Shown here: positions 1 to 10,378 of the stretch, piece after piece
How the letters are laid out: each line of letters starts with the position of its first letter
How positions within the stretch are numbered: the first letter of the stretch is position 1
Assembly (NCBI RefSeq): GCF_000340215.1
Contig: NW_006921533.1
Location: 8,407,282-8,471,281 of the forward strand
DNA from: Pseudocercospora fijiensis CIRAD86
Lineage: Eukaryota > Ascomycota > Dothideomycetes > Mycosphaerellales > Mycosphaerellaceae
Direction of reading: 5' to 3'
Length of the DNA: 64,000 nucleotides
Notes under the pieces: generated by a model
The model's database searches: none
What the model was told of the DNA's origin: nothing
What the model saw: only the letters and a program-made list of their open reading frames with translations
Position numbers and translations under genes: made by a program

Positions 1-571
1 GTCCCCCTAACTTCTGGGGAGGAGTTATTGAGGGTTGGTTGAGGGAGGAGAGGGAGGAGAAGGTGGAGAGGAAGAAGAAAGAGGAGAGGGAGAAGAAGAG
101 GTTTTGGAGGGTGGAGATTGGGGAGAGTGATGTTGAGGGGGAGGGGCTGGAGATTGAGTGATTGAGGCAGGGGTGGGGAGAGGGGGAGATGGAGGGGATG
201 GAGATTGATTGATGCTGGGATGGGGCGAGGGGGAGGTTGAGGGCAAGTTGTGATGAAATGGATGGATTACAGTACGGTTGAAAAATTAGAGAGAGTGCAT
301 GGTATCAAGCTTCTGGACTTCTATAAGCCTATGTCGAGGTCCAGCTTGAAACGAAACGCGCTGATGGTTGATTCGAATGGTACACGGTCCGGCTCGCCAG
401 CTTCCATGTGTCGTGATGAGGGAAAGTTCTTGGATTTTCGCCTTGGATACAGCTTCTCAATGATTCCGCCTCGGGCCAGACGCCCCATTCCGTCAATTGA
501 AATACCCTCGCTCGCTTTCAAAATTCACTTTCATGTCATCTCAGGATGTCAGGGACCGCGATCCGAAAATC
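1..571. other. No clear gene; purine-rich low-complexity tract
   Basis: The first 250 bases are almost pure G/A on the plus strand. The minus strand reads as a Pro/Ser-rich open frame, which is what any polypurine tract gives, so I do not call it a gene. From 250 to 571 I see only short open frames on both strands with no recognisable domain. The tract could be the 3' end or a disordered exon of a gene lying to the left. Confidence 0.4.
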
Positions 572-904
572 TCACCGCCTCTTCGCAGGAATACCACTCA
601 TGATCTCAATCATGATATTCGCCAAAGCAAATTTACACTCCATTGCACGGTCATATATGTAGAGCTTCGGATCCTGCCACCATCCCGGGTCGGTCCAACA
701 CTCTGGATTTATCTGATGGTAATGATGGGAAGTCTGCTCGATGTATTCTCCGTTCAATAAGAGTTCTTTGGCCTTCCTGGCTTGCTCCAGTCTGTTCTCG
801 GAATGCTCAAGGACTCGAGCGCGGATTGATTTGAGGAAACACTGTCTAGCGACTTCCGTAGATCTGGGCACATCTTCTGAAGCTGGGTCCTTATCCCGTC
901 TCAA
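572..904 (-). CDS. Possible exon of an unidentified protein
   Basis: An open frame of about 110 codons ends at a stop at 572-574. It has a protein-like composition (WTDPGWWQDPKLYIYD, then a helix-like stretch). It has no ATG at its upstream end. Instead it begins directly after a TAG that could be a splice acceptor (minus-strand ...GATCCTAG before TTGAGACGG), so it may be the last exon of a spliced gene whose first exon lies between 905 and 1200. I could not find a convincing first exon. No family is recognised, and it may be a chance frame. Confidence 0.3.
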   Translation of the reverse strand: MRRDKDPASEDVPRSTEVARQCFLKSIRARVLEHSENRLEQARKAKELLLNGEYIEQTSHHYHQINPECWTDPGWWQDPKLYIYDRAMECKFALANIMIEIMSGIPAKRR

Positions 905-1405
905 CTAGGATCAGCGACAGACAACATGAAATTCGCATAGATTCAAGATGTCATGTTCTCTTAAGACAACTGTCAAGAGAGCGACGCTGCAAGCAGTCTG
1001 TTCAAGGCCTGCATGTACTGCTATTGCGGTGGCAGTAGTCCAGACTCCGAGGGACTCAACAAGCCCAACAATACGCCATCTCGTGCGAGTTATCGAGAAG
1101 TACTTGAATACTTCAAGAGAGGCAGAAATCAGCTGCGTATGTGTGCCCAAGAGCAAGTGAAGTCGAGACCCCGGGCAGGGGCACGCGAGCACTGAGCAGT
1201 TGCCGCCAAGAGAAACAGGGTCACGACTCCACCTGCGACGATCGTTCTAGAGCTCTCAGCTACAACCAACGACTTGTTTCTCTCAGCTATCGCAACATCT
1301 GCCACCCTCGCCAAACGCACATCGCTCGCACGAACTACCGTAACAATCATTCGAGCTACTTCGTGAATTGCCGCCAAATCGCACTCCATCTGAGAGACAA
1401 TCACA
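905..1405. other. Intergenic region upstream of SNX3
   Basis: Open frames exist on both strands but lack ATG starts or recognisable domains. The region includes the 5' flank of the sorting nexin gene and possibly the upstream part of the minus-strand exon ending at 572. Confidence 0.4.
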
Positions 1406-2083
1406 ATGCAGCGCATAGAACCTCGACCAGCTGATCCGGCGCCGCAGTCGCAAGAGAATGGTGCACAGCAGAACAGTGGGAATGAAAGGAGGTCATATCT
1501 GCCGAGCGGATTTGCGAGTACTGGTCGAGACTCGCACACACAGAGCTTTGAGGAAATATATGGAGTGCCAGAGAACTTCTTGGAGATCGAGGTAAGCAGC
1601 TGGATCATGTACTCCGCTTCTGCAAGCAGACCCAGGCTTTAAAATTCATTTGTCTGCAAGATCTAAAGGGCTGTTTCTTTGCGGAGCTGCCGAGTTTGGA
1701 TGTTGACCAGACAATGCCTCCAGGTGACAGACCCACAAACACACCAACCCACATCCTCGCCTTCGTCCCGATACACGACATACCTGATTCGACTGAGCAC
1801 AAATATTCCCGCATTCAAGCTTCGACGATCAGAAGTGCGCCGGCGATACTCTGACTTCGAAGTCTTTCGTGATCTGCTAGAGCGAGAGAGCGCGAGAGTG
1901 TCGATTCCTCCCCTTCCCGGAAAGGTCTACTTGAATCGATTCGACGACTCAGTGATCGAAGACCGGCGAAAAGGCCTTGAGCGATTCCTCAAGATTGTTG
2001 TGGGGCATCCACTTCTACAGACTGGATCGAGAGTGCTAGGAAGCTTTGTACAGGATCCGAATTGGGACAGGAACGCTTGGTAG
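1406..2083 (+). CDS. SNX3: Sorting nexin 3 (SNX3/Grd19), PX domain
   Basis: A phosphoinositide-binding sorting nexin of early endosomes, needed in fungi for retromer-dependent retrieval of cargo to the Golgi (family knowledge). Two exons, 1406-1591 and 1724-2083, are joined in phase 0 across a 132-nt GT..AG intron, giving 181 residues. Residues 1-45 are a variable tail; then come [17 protein letters not shown] and a complete PX domain. Visible hallmarks are [21 protein letters not shown] (the RRYSDF lipid-binding motif), the proline loop PPLPGK, and the family's C-terminus [12 protein letters not shown] at the stop. Length matches fungal SNX3. The start is the first ATG in frame. The residues just after the junction (TDPQTH...) are less conserved, so the acceptor is the least certain point. 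Confidence 0.93.
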
Positions 2084-3016
2084 TTCGAGCATTCATTGCT
2101 AGAGAAGGATTTCGAGCACAAATGTCTTCGTTGTTAAGAGTCAGGCAACGCAGTTGCAGAGAAGGCAGGACGGACATGGATCGGCCTATGGGCTTGAGTC
2201 GCTCCGCACAAAAATGCCATCGGTCTGCGGGTGTGGCGTATTACCAGGCTTCATTGGCGAGAGTTCGAAAGAAAGGAGGAGGAATTTTGTTTTTGTTTGT
2301 ACGCATTCCAGCTTTCTAGCGTTCATATTGATCTCGGGCGAAACAGCAGCCACTTATCATTTCCATCATTTGTTGGTTGCCACGGTCATGAGCCCGAGAA
2401 TGGCAACACAACAGGTTCCAGATCCAGAATTTCCAAATGCGTATATTCTTTCCATATGGCGAGGATAAAAGATTCTATACCTTCAAACAATAACTGTGCT
2501 ATCAAGCAGGATTACAATAAGCATGCCACAGCACACAGCGCATTCCTATGGCAATATGTTCACAGAATAAATGTGCTCCAGACAGTACTCATACCGCACA
2601 TTACAACCCCATGACACAGGGCGGCCGAGGAGATCCCCCGCTCTTCTAAGACGCAACTTTTTCGTAGCGATAGCAAGCTGTGGGAAATTCGTGGGAGCAG
2701 TGCTGAAGCTGTTGGGAAGGGATCGGGGAAAGCCTTCACTCAACGCTGAACATGTGCGCTTCTCGGCTTCAGTACCTGTCGTCAACGCCACCGAACACGT
2801 TCATCTGCATCGGCGCGTTCATGATTAGGCTCACTTAGTCACATGCTACAGGTTTATCACGGTGTCGCTTCCCATCTCAGCCATCTCAAGCCAGACCAGA
2901 CAATATCCTGCGTCCACCACACAGCACATCTGTAGCTTGAGGAAACCATCCACATCACACCATTGTGACCTGCCCAAACAACCACAATCAATCACAGTTC
3001 AACCCCATTTACCATC
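2084..3016. other. Intergenic region, nothing recognised
   Basis: No open frame here has both an ATG and a believable protein. The right-hand part (about 2840-3016) is C/A-rich and is probably the promoter and 5' leader of the gene starting at 3017. Confidence 0.4.
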
Positions 3017-4315
3017 ATGCCTCCAAAGTCCGAACTCGTCGCCGCAGTCATGGGCGACACCACACCATTAATCCAGACCAACCCCAAGAAGCACCCAAAC
3101 CCGTCCATTCCACGAACCACAACCACAAAATCCTCCAACCCAGCCAAACCTGGATCGCGAGCCCGACCATCAAAGAAACTCTCCCTCCCACCGCCATCCG
3201 AACTTGCCTCAGATCCTACCCCAAAACCTCGCGTCCGCCAGAAATCCAACCTACTACCCAAACAAAACTGGGACTCCACTGCCCCAATCTCAAAAACCCC
3301 CACCCACCCCGTAATGGCCAAAGGCGGAGTGAAAAATAAATCCTTACTCCAACAGAAACCCCTCGGGGAAAAGAAACAAGCTATCCCAAAAACGACGGAA
3401 CAACCAGACCAACAAAGTCGACAGGCTGGGTATATGAAAGAGAAATTTACGGAACGATGGATGAGCGTGAAAACCCTACGATTCAAAGATGCGGAAAGGA
3501 GAGAGAAAGTTGTGGCGAGGAGGAATGATGAAACGGAAAGGAAAGGTTTGGAAGGACTGGGACGGAGAAAGGAAAACGAAAAAGAAGAACGGAAAACCTT
3601 CGATTGGAATGGGCTGACTCCCGAAATTCAGAAACGTATTATTCGTCACTGGGTCGTCGATCCGAGGTTTTTGATTTGGCCCGAAAAAAGAAGCGGGAGA
3701 GAGCAACCTGATCTTGGGCTTGTTTCTAGGGAGGTGAGAGAGCAGGTGCTGGAGGTTGTTTATGGGGAGAATGCGTTCGGAGTTTCCATTAACAGCGCGA
3801 GGGCCGGGAGTGTGGGAAAGGAGGATTGTTGGTTGAGTGGTTTGGCTGCGGTGCAGAAATGGGCTACCGTGCTGGATGAGAGGTGGTTTGGGAGGATTCG
3901 GAATTGGTGCTTTGAGTATGAGGATCCGAAGGGTGGTGGGGCGAAACTTTGGAGAGCTGGGTTTGAGGATGGAGAGGAAGAAGATGAGAGTTTTGTGGTT
4001 TCGGTGCAATTCCCGGAACGAGGGAATGAGCAAAGGGTCTCGTTTTCTGGGCCTACGGTTGAGATTCATCGGGCTGCTTGTTGTGTTTTGCCTGGGTCGG
4101 AGGAGTTTGGTCAGTGTGTGGTGCGGCATACTCCGATGAGATTGAATGGGTTGATTATTGGTGCCATGGGTGAAGGTTGGAGGCTTCAGGCTGATGCGCT
4201 TGAGGGTTTGGTTAAGTCTTTGAGGGATCGGGATTTGATTGAGCTTGTGGCTGAGGCGAGGTGTGAGCCGGCGATGGTTAAGATGCGGAAGAGGCATGGA
4301 GCGATCAGTATGTGA
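3017..4315 (+). CDS. F-box-like fungal protein of unknown function
   Basis: A single-exon frame of 432 residues. Residues 1-120 are basic, Pro/Thr/Lys-rich and predicted disordered. Residues about 130-190 are highly charged (Lys/Glu/Arg). From about 195 comes LTPEIQKRIIRHWVVDPRFL, followed by a block ending LVSREVREQVLEVVYGENAF, which is the layout of the degenerate F-box-like domains common in filamentous ascomycetes (L-P/T-x-E-I-R...I, then a conserved helix before VLYGxNxF). The C-terminal half resembles the LRR-like or unclassified part of those proteins. A role as a substrate adaptor in ubiquitin ligation is only a family-level guess. The antisense frame over the same stretch is a shadow. 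Confidence 0.75.
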   Translation: MPPKSELVAAVMGDTTPLIQTNPKKHPNPSIPRTTTTKSSNPAKPGSRARPSKKLSLPPPSELASDPTPKPRVRQKSNLLPKQNWDSTAPISKTPTHPVMAKGGVKNKSLLQQKPLGEKKQAIPKTTEQPDQQSRQAGYMKEKFTERWMSVKTLRFKDAERREKVVARRNDETERKGLEGLGRRKENEKEERKTFDWNGLTPEIQKRIIRHWVVDPRFLIWPEKRSGREQPDLGLVSREVREQVLEVVYGENAFGVSINSARAGSVGKEDCWLSGLAAVQKWATVLDERWFGRIRNWCFEYEDPKGGGAKLWRAGFEDGEEEDESFVVSVQFPERGNEQRVSFSGPTVEIHRAACCVLPGSEEFGQCVVRHTPMRLNGLIIGAMGEGWRLQADALEGLVKSLRDRDLIELVAEARCEPAMVKMRKRHGAISM

Positions 4316-4542
4316 GCTCTGAGTCCTCGGACAAGCATCGTCTCGCTCGAGGGTCGGAGGGATTATCGTGGCAGATTCCAGGCTTTCTGCGCTGCGTGAC
4401 CTCGACTTTCCTCACCAGCTGGAGCGGCACCTCGCGAAGATCAACCATCCCTTCTTGCTCTTGTCTAGCCATGTACATTATTCCACTGCATTCTGGGTAT
4501 CACATCAAATCAAAAGTTCATTCTCAATCCGTCCAAAGCTCT

Positions 4543-5325
4543 TCACCCGGCAACACCCTTCAAAGCAGCCTTAACCTCCCTCTTCTGCCTCTCCCGATCC
4601 CAACCCTCCTCATCGCACATCTTCAGTAATCTCCCAATCACGACCGTCTCTCTTACACTCCCACTATCAACCCAAACCTTTCCATTCCTTCCCACAGCAA
4701 CCTCAAATTTCACCTTCTCTCCCACTTCGTCCAGAATTCCGATTCCGCCCTTCTTCGCACCCAACATCAGCCTCCTTGCGAATCCAGGCGAGATATCAAA
4801 GAGCATCCCACCGCTCAAAGGTCCCATACCCTCAGCCTTTCCGGTGTTAGAATTGACGCATTCGATTTCAGTTTCTTCCCATTTCGAGCTTCGACAGACG
4901 CGGGCATAGACTAGGTCGCCGGATTTAAGTTGAGGGCGGGTTTTCTTGCTGGATTCAAGGTATCAGTATGCCATCTTTCAAGCCTGGAGAACATGTGGTA
5001 ATGCTGACCTCGCTCCTTCGAACGCCAATTGCCCAAGCACGGCGTATGCAGTATGTGGTGTCAAGGCACAGTGAAAGTAGTCCGTGCTTCCATGATGGAC
5101 TTGTGCAATGACTAAGTCCCCTACTGCTGGAACGTATCGTCCATTCTCGTGCTCGATCCAGATGGCAGATTTCTTGTGGTCGGTATGTAATGTGCCGGAG
5201 GTGGTGGAGAGGATTGTTGATGGAGGAATATGGCGGAGATGTGGACCAAGAGTTAATGTGCCTTTCTTGGACTTTGGTAGTTGATCTGATGGGATTTGAT
5301 CTCCCGGTAGGAGGATCTTCGCCAT
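4543..5325 (-). CDS. RRP40: Exosome complex subunit Rrp40 (EXOSC3)
   Basis: An RNA-binding cap subunit of the 3'-5' RNA exosome, acting in nucleus and cytoplasm in rRNA processing and RNA decay. Two exons, 5325-5009 and 4948-4543, flank a 60-nt intron (donor GTCAGC, acceptor CCAG) that splits a Ser codon. The product is 240 residues, the same length as yeast Rrp40. Visible landmarks are the start MAKILLPGDQ; the S1-like part with YVPAVGDLVIAQV; SKKTRPQLKSGDLVYARV across the junction; EIECVNSNTGKAEGMG; and the KH-like end FEVAVGRNGKVWVDSGS, all in family order. The frame stays open upstream of 5325, but homologues start at this Met. It is divergent from SSZ1, with 180 bp between the start codons. 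Confidence 0.93.
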
Positions 5326-5505
5326 GACTGTCGTGAAAGGGAAACGTCCATGTTGAAACCCAGTAAATGCCATGGAAGTCGTTATTGATAAGAAATAAAG
5401 TTGCGGGAAGATCCGCAGACCCTGGTCGAACATTTTTGTTGGAAGGCACGAATCTCGCTCTAATAGTTTCTTTAGATCTTCTTCTCCTTACATCTCTCAG
5501 CAAAA
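5326..5505. promoter_or_regulatory. Shared divergent promoter region of RRP40 and SSZ1
   Basis: Only 180 bp separate the start codons of two divergently transcribed genes, one for RNA processing and one for ribosome-associated folding. The position implies a shared, probably bidirectional promoter. I see no specific motif that I would name. Coregulation with growth is an inference from the functions. Confidence 0.5.
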
Positions 5506-7233
5506 ATGGCAGACATCACTGAGACTCAGTCATCGCGGACGGCCATCGGTATCTCCTTTGGCAACAGCTACTCGTCCATTGCCTACACCACCTCACTAGG
5601 CGAGGCCGCAGTGATCGCAAACGAGGAGGGCGACCGACAGATTCCTACCATCCTCAGCTATGTCTCCGGCGAAGAGTTCCAAGGCACACAAGCAAAGTCG
5701 CAGATCGTACGGAATCCTCGAAATACGATAGCATACTTCCGAGACTTCGTTGGAAAGAGCTTCAAGGAAATCGACCCGACTCCTTGCCACTCCTCCGCGC
5801 ATCCCATCGACAAGAACGGTGAGGTAGTGTTCGAAGTGCAAGAGAAGGAGGAGGGAGACAAGAGTAGTTTGAGCGTCAGCGAAGTCACCACACGGCATTT
5901 GAGGAGGCTGAAGCAGAGTGCTAGCGATTATCTTGGAAAGGACGTAACTGCTGCTGTCGTCACCGTCCCGACTGATTTCTCAGATGCGCAAAAGACTGCG
6001 TTGAGCAAGTCTGCTTCTGCAGCAGGCATCGAAGTTCTCCAGTACATTTCTGAGCCAATCTCTGCACTTCTCGCACACGATGCAAAGGTCCAGGCCGCTG
6101 GCGAGGCACAGCCTGCGCAACAGGATAAGGTCGTGGTTGTGGCGGACCTTGGAGGTAGGCGATCCGATGTTGCTGTTGTTGCGAGCAGAAATGGTGTCTA
6201 CACCACTCTTGCGACCACGCATGACTATGGACTTGGTGGCGCAACATTGGACAAGACGCTCATCGAGTACGCTGCAAAAGAATTCTTGAAGAAGAACAAG
6301 GGCGCAAAAGACCCACGGGAGACGGAGAAGAGCTTGTCGAAGCTTACTTTGGAGGCTGAGGCCGTCAAGAAGGCGCTCAGCATTGGTCAGACTGCTCTTT
6401 TCTCCATCGAGAGCTTGGTGGATGGCATCGATTTCAGCTTGAGCGTCAACCGCTCACGATTCGAAATCCTTGGTGTCAAGGTGTTCATGGCCTTCACTCG
6501 CCTCATCGAGAGTGCTGTGCAGAAGGCAGACTTGGATGTGCTGGACGTTGATGAGATTCTACTCTCTGGCGGCACTTCTCACGTCCCGAAGATCGCCTCT
6601 AGCTTGCAGTCACACTTCCCAGAATCTGCTGTCATCATCGCACCAAGCACTACCCCATCTGCCGTCAACCCATCAGAACTTACCGCACGAGGAGCCGCCA
6701 TCCAGGCATCGCTCATCTCGGAATTCGAGCAGTCGGACATCGTTGAGAACACCGAGGCGGTGGTCACTGTCACTCCCCACTTGCAGCACGCCATTGGTCT
6801 TATTACTGGCAAGCAGGGTGAAGAGCAATTCTCCGTCATCGTCCCATCGGAGACCGCTGTCCCAGCGCGGAGAACAGCACAAATACCAGTTCCAAGCGGA
6901 GGCGACGTTCTGCTTAGACTTGCAGAAGGTGTACGTGAAATCAAGGTCACACAGGAAGAGAAGCCAGCAACCAACGGCACCAAGGACGAGGATGACTCCG
7001 ATGACGACTCTGAAGACGATGAGGCGGAGGAGATCCGCAGTAAGGAATGGAAGGTCGGCAAGCCATTGGCTGAGGTCGGCATCAAGGGCGTGAAGAAGGG
7101 CGGCAAGGTCGAGATTCAGATTAATGTTGCTGCTGATCTGACACTTACTGTTGTGGCACGAGAAGTTGGTGGCAAGGGTGGTGTACGAGGCACGATCGAG
7201 GCAGGCAAGACCAGGCAGAATGGAAGCGCATAA
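5506..7233 (+). CDS. SSZ1: Ribosome-associated complex Hsp70-like subunit Ssz1
   Basis: An atypical Hsp70 that pairs with the J-protein zuotin at the ribosome exit tunnel and stimulates the Ssb-type Hsp70 on nascent chains. It is one exon of 575 residues. The nucleotide-binding fold is visible: phosphate-1 loop IGISFGNSYSSIAY near residue 15 (not the DLGTTxS of canonical Hsp70s, as usual for Ssz1), VVTVPTDFSDAQKTAL, VVVVADLGGRRSDVAVV near 210, and the adenosine loop LLSGGTSHVPKI near 355. The C-terminal region is short compared with a full substrate-binding domain. It carries an acidic stretch (DEDDSDDDSEDDEAEE) near 490 and no EEVD tail. Length is in the range of the family (yeast 538). Confidence 0.93.
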   Translation: MADITETQSSRTAIGISFGNSYSSIAYTTSLGEAAVIANEEGDRQIPTILSYVSGEEFQGTQAKSQIVRNPRNTIAYFRDFVGKSFKEIDPTPCHSSAHPIDKNGEVVFEVQEKEEGDKSSLSVSEVTTRHLRRLKQSASDYLGKDVTAAVVTVPTDFSDAQKTALSKSASAAGIEVLQYISEPISALLAHDAKVQAAGEAQPAQQDKVVVVADLGGRRSDVAVVASRNGVYTTLATTHDYGLGGATLDKTLIEYAAKEFLKKNKGAKDPRETEKSLSKLTLEAEAVKKALSIGQTALFSIESLVDGIDFSLSVNRSRFEILGVKVFMAFTRLIESAVQKADLDVLDVDEILLSGGTSHVPKIASSLQSHFPESAVIIAPSTTPSAVNPSELTARGAAIQASLISEFEQSDIVENTEAVVTVTPHLQHAIGLITGKQGEEQFSVIVPSETAVPARRTAQIPVPSGGDVLLRLAEGVREIKVTQEEKPATNGTKDEDDSDDDSEDDEAEEIRSKEWKVGKPLAEVGIKGVKKGGKVEIQINVAADLTLTVVAREVGGKGGVRGTIEAGKTRQNGSA

Positions 7234-7552
7234 GATAGACGAGAGGGACGGGACTGGGATAAAAGTGCACTGCATAGAGCGTTCAGGCGCAAGATGGGTG
7301 GATGCGAATCATCGGAGAAGACCAAGATAGATCAGCTGCGAACATGAGCGTTTTCGTTTGCACACCGGCCTTTCGCTCCTTCCTCCATTGTGCTTCTTTG
7401 GCAGGAGCGCGCGGTTTAGCGCGTTTCGCTGCCTGCTCGACTACATGTACTTCAGCTCGACAACTTCTTCGACACAACACACCTTACAACTATTTGAATC
7501 CCTTTGCAGCAACGCGGGCTTTCCACGCCTCAAGACCTCGGCGTCTTCCATT

Positions 7553-8866
7553 ATGGCGACAAGAAGTGGAAGGGGCGTCCAGAGACGCATCAACTTCGCT
7601 CCAGCCCAGGACTCGGAGACCAGTGATTTCCAGGCGGGCTGCACATGCCACGAGTGCCGCAACCATCGAAAATCGTCAATTCCATGCCACTGCGCCGGAT
7701 GCCACGATCACGAGGAACACCCTAACTGCAAGTGCCACTGCCCAGACTGCCATGGATGCGAACAACAGCAGTGTGGCTGCCACTGTGACTTTTGCCACAA
7801 GTGCGAGACCTGCACAGAAGAATGCGAATGCTTCTACTGCTACCGAGACCTTGGAGATTGTTATCAATGCGACAGCGACTGCGAGTTCTGTCAAAATGGC
7901 AATCACGAGTTCTATTGTGGCTGCGATTATTGCACGCGACGAATGCTCTCGGACGGAACGTTTCATGAGGAACTGGTGCACGGAGCCATCACTTGCGAAC
8001 ATGAAAGCGCCTACGCCCATCGACCTTACCATTGCTCACCTGTCAAATACAGCCCACGCTTCTTCTACGACCACTGCAGCGCCAACGAGCTCCGTGATTT
8101 CGTACGAGCGCGCGGTCTACGAGATCCATACCCAGGAGGCTTGACCTTGAAATACCCTTACATACGAGTTCTTGAAGCAGCTGATCGATCGCCTGACGTC
8201 TTCCGCTTTCTAGGTCTCCCACCGGAGATCCGCACATTGGTCTATGAGGCACTGCTCAGTCTCGACGCCGTTGACTTCCACAACAGGCCTGCAAGAATTC
8301 ACACGCAAATATTGCAGACTTGCCAACTCGTACACAAAGAGGGCACAGACGTCCTGTACAGCAATTCGCCTGCTTTGTGCCTTATCGCTACGGACGAAAG
8401 CTCGCATGCGGCTCAACCCATCTATTTTCGAGCTGTGCGAGTGCTCAATCATAGAGCAGAAGCATACGCCGACGGACTTCCCAGATACGAATATTTGTGG
8501 CCAAAATTCCTAACGCGTGTGCGCCATATCAGACTGGTGGTCCGACTCCACGACTGGATGTTCGAGGTAGACGATGGGCTCAGCTTCTTGAGCGACGACC
8601 TATTAGAGTTTCACGAAGGACTGAGGTTTGTGAAGAAGGCTCTCCGACGACTTGTGTCATTGCTTGCCGGAACAAAGGAATTGAAGAAGCTTGATGTCTC
8701 CTTCGAAGTGCACCCAGAGCCAGATGCCGAGGTAGAAGACGAGGACGTTGTGCGAGCATTGTCTCCGTTGTGTCGAATTCGCAATCTTCGAACCTTTACG
8801 CTCACCGGTGACGTGCCGAAGGACTTAGAGCTCTTCATATCGCAGAAAGTCACCTCTACAGATTGA
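7553..8866 (+). CDS. Cysteine-rich F-box-like protein with C-x-C-x2-C repeats
   Basis: The frame is 437 residues from the ATG at 7553. An in-frame ATG at 7445 would add 36 residues, and the frame is open back to about 7358 without an ATG. Residues 30-127 hold about 27 cysteines and many histidines, organised around six C-x-C-x2-C units (CTCHEC, CHCAGC, CHCPDC, CHCDFC, CECFYC, CGCDYC). I do not recognise this as a named zinc finger; metal binding is inferred from composition. Residues about 218-240 are FLGLPPEIRTLVYEALLSL, the start of the F-box-like domain common in fungi, followed by HTQILQTCQLVHKEGTDVLY and a region typical of that group. The stop lies 14 bp from the 3' end of the minus-strand gene beyond it. 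Confidence 0.75.
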   Translation: MATRSGRGVQRRINFAPAQDSETSDFQAGCTCHECRNHRKSSIPCHCAGCHDHEEHPNCKCHCPDCHGCEQQQCGCHCDFCHKCETCTEECECFYCYRDLGDCYQCDSDCEFCQNGNHEFYCGCDYCTRRMLSDGTFHEELVHGAITCEHESAYAHRPYHCSPVKYSPRFFYDHCSANELRDFVRARGLRDPYPGGLTLKYPYIRVLEAADRSPDVFRFLGLPPEIRTLVYEALLSLDAVDFHNRPARIHTQILQTCQLVHKEGTDVLYSNSPALCLIATDESSHAAQPIYFRAVRVLNHRAEAYADGLPRYEYLWPKFLTRVRHIRLVVRLHDWMFEVDDGLSFLSDDLLEFHEGLRFVKKALRRLVSLLAGTKELKKLDVSFEVHPEPDAEVEDEDVVRALSPLCRIRNLRTFTLTGDVPKDLELFISQKVTSTD

Positions 8867-8880
8867 GCAGTACCTGTACA

Positions 8881-10378
8881 CTACGACCCTGGTCTCGAAG
8901 TCCCGGACGCAATCACGCCTTTGCCTTCCTTCACGCCGCCCTTCCATTTACCATCCACGCGCTCCCAATCGATCGTGCCCAGCGTGGTTGTACGGAGGAC
9001 ATTCGCTTTGAAGCTCGCCAGCTTCTCTTGCTTTTCGCTGAGTTTGTTCATGTCCCAAACATCTGGGAATGTCTGCATTGCTGGTCAGTATTCGCAACTC
9101 CACATGTCTCGACAGCTCTGACTGACCTTTTCCAGAACTTGATGTCGCGGATTCTGTATATCTATTGCAAGCATGTTAGCATAATGAGCTCCAACTCAAG
9201 AGCATCACAACGAAACTCCGGCCGCAAATGAACACTATAAAGTAAAGCAATATAACATAAGTAACGCAAATACTCACCCATGTAAAACTGCAAACTCGGA
9301 TTTGCCACAATCTCCAAACTCTCCAGATGTTCCAAATGCTCAATCGCTCCCAAAAGCTTCTTCTTCGTCGCCTCCCCTGGTTCAATCTCAGCCGTCATCT
9401 GCAACACCATCAAATTCTTCTTATCCTTCAAAACCTCCCCAATCATCTCCGGCGTCAACGTATAAAGCGTGGTATTCAACGCCCTCAACCCTTTCGGCGC
9501 CGTCTCTTCACTCGTCAACGCCTCAATCAACTCCTTCGTAAGCGTCTTATTAAACGCCATGATCCCTTCTTTCGTACCGACTCCCTGAATCGTCGTCGGA
9601 TCCTGTTCGTCTTCCTCTGCGTTTTCCGGTTCGGATAAATTCAAAGATAAAGAGATCAGACCTGGCCCGATGAGCAATGGTAATTCGGGTGCTTGGATCT
9701 TTCCCATGAATTCTTCGTCTTCGTGCCGGAATGTGTAGTTTATCTCTAGAAACATTAGGCCTCGACGTGCTTCGCCGGGTGTTGAGGAGGTGTTGTTGTG
9801 TTTTAGGTAGGGGGATATGCGTTCGAAGAAGTGGGGTCTGTGGAGAGCGAGTGAGTTTATAGCAAGCGAGTCGAAGACGAGCTTAGATTAGGAATTTTTT
9901 TTCGGGGGGCATTGTTGCATACTTACTTAGCAAAAACATCCAAAAAATGCACCGCCCTCAACCCGTCTAACTTCTTAAAAAACTCCACCGCATCGGCCGT
10001 CGTCTCCTCACTCAAGCCCCCGAATATCTGAGAGTACACCACCAAACTCTTAACGTTCGGGACGCGATCGGCGAGGGCACTCAACCATCCTTTCGGGTAT
10101 CCCATAGAAAACAACTCGAGCGTCAGACCTTCTATGCTCGCGGGGATTGTGGGGGATATTGTCCATGGGCGTTCGAGGATTTCTTGGTATTCGTCGACTT
10201 TTATGTCGGAGGTGAGGGTGAGGGCGCGGAGGGAACGGGCTTCTTGGGGGAAGGAGGGGATGTTGAAGTCTGTGAGGGGGATTTGGGCGCCTTGGGCTTG
10301 GGAGGGGTCCACGGCTTGGTGGGAGGGACTTTGAGGGTTGGGGAGGGTGGAGGTGGTGGAGGAGGTTTCGGTGGACAT
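8881..10378 (-). CDS. LRR-like protein of unknown function, four exons
   Basis: Exons 10378-9927, 9837-9278, 9161-9127 and 9072-8881 join in frame across three GT..AG introns of 89, 116 and 54 nt, giving 412 residues. The 35-nt third exon is supported by exact phase on both sides and consensus sites (GTGAGT donor before it, GTCAGT donor after it). The start is MSTETSSTTST, chosen because upstream codons of the open frame look non-coding. After a Ser/Pro-rich tail come Leu-spaced stretches (ARSLRALTLTSDIKV, IEGLTLELFSMG, VKSLVVYSQIFGG, LRAVHFLDVF, then LMVLQMTAEI and LESLEIVANP) that read like irregular leucine-rich repeats. The C-terminus is Lys-rich. No named family is recognised. It converges on the cysteine-rich gene with 14 bp between stops. 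Confidence 0.65.

Noticed and set aside
1129..1608. A 159-codon minus-strand frame over the SNX3 first exon
   Set aside because: It is antisense to a well-supported exon and has no conserved content.
3476..4297. A 273-codon frame antisense to the F-box-like gene
   Set aside because: Shadow of the sense frame; composition (Pro/Arg/Leu/Asn) is not protein-like and it has no partner.
7302..8144. A 280-codon frame overlapping the cysteine-rich gene in another phase
   Set aside because: Alanine/threonine-rich shadow of the cysteine-rich coding sequence; no domain.
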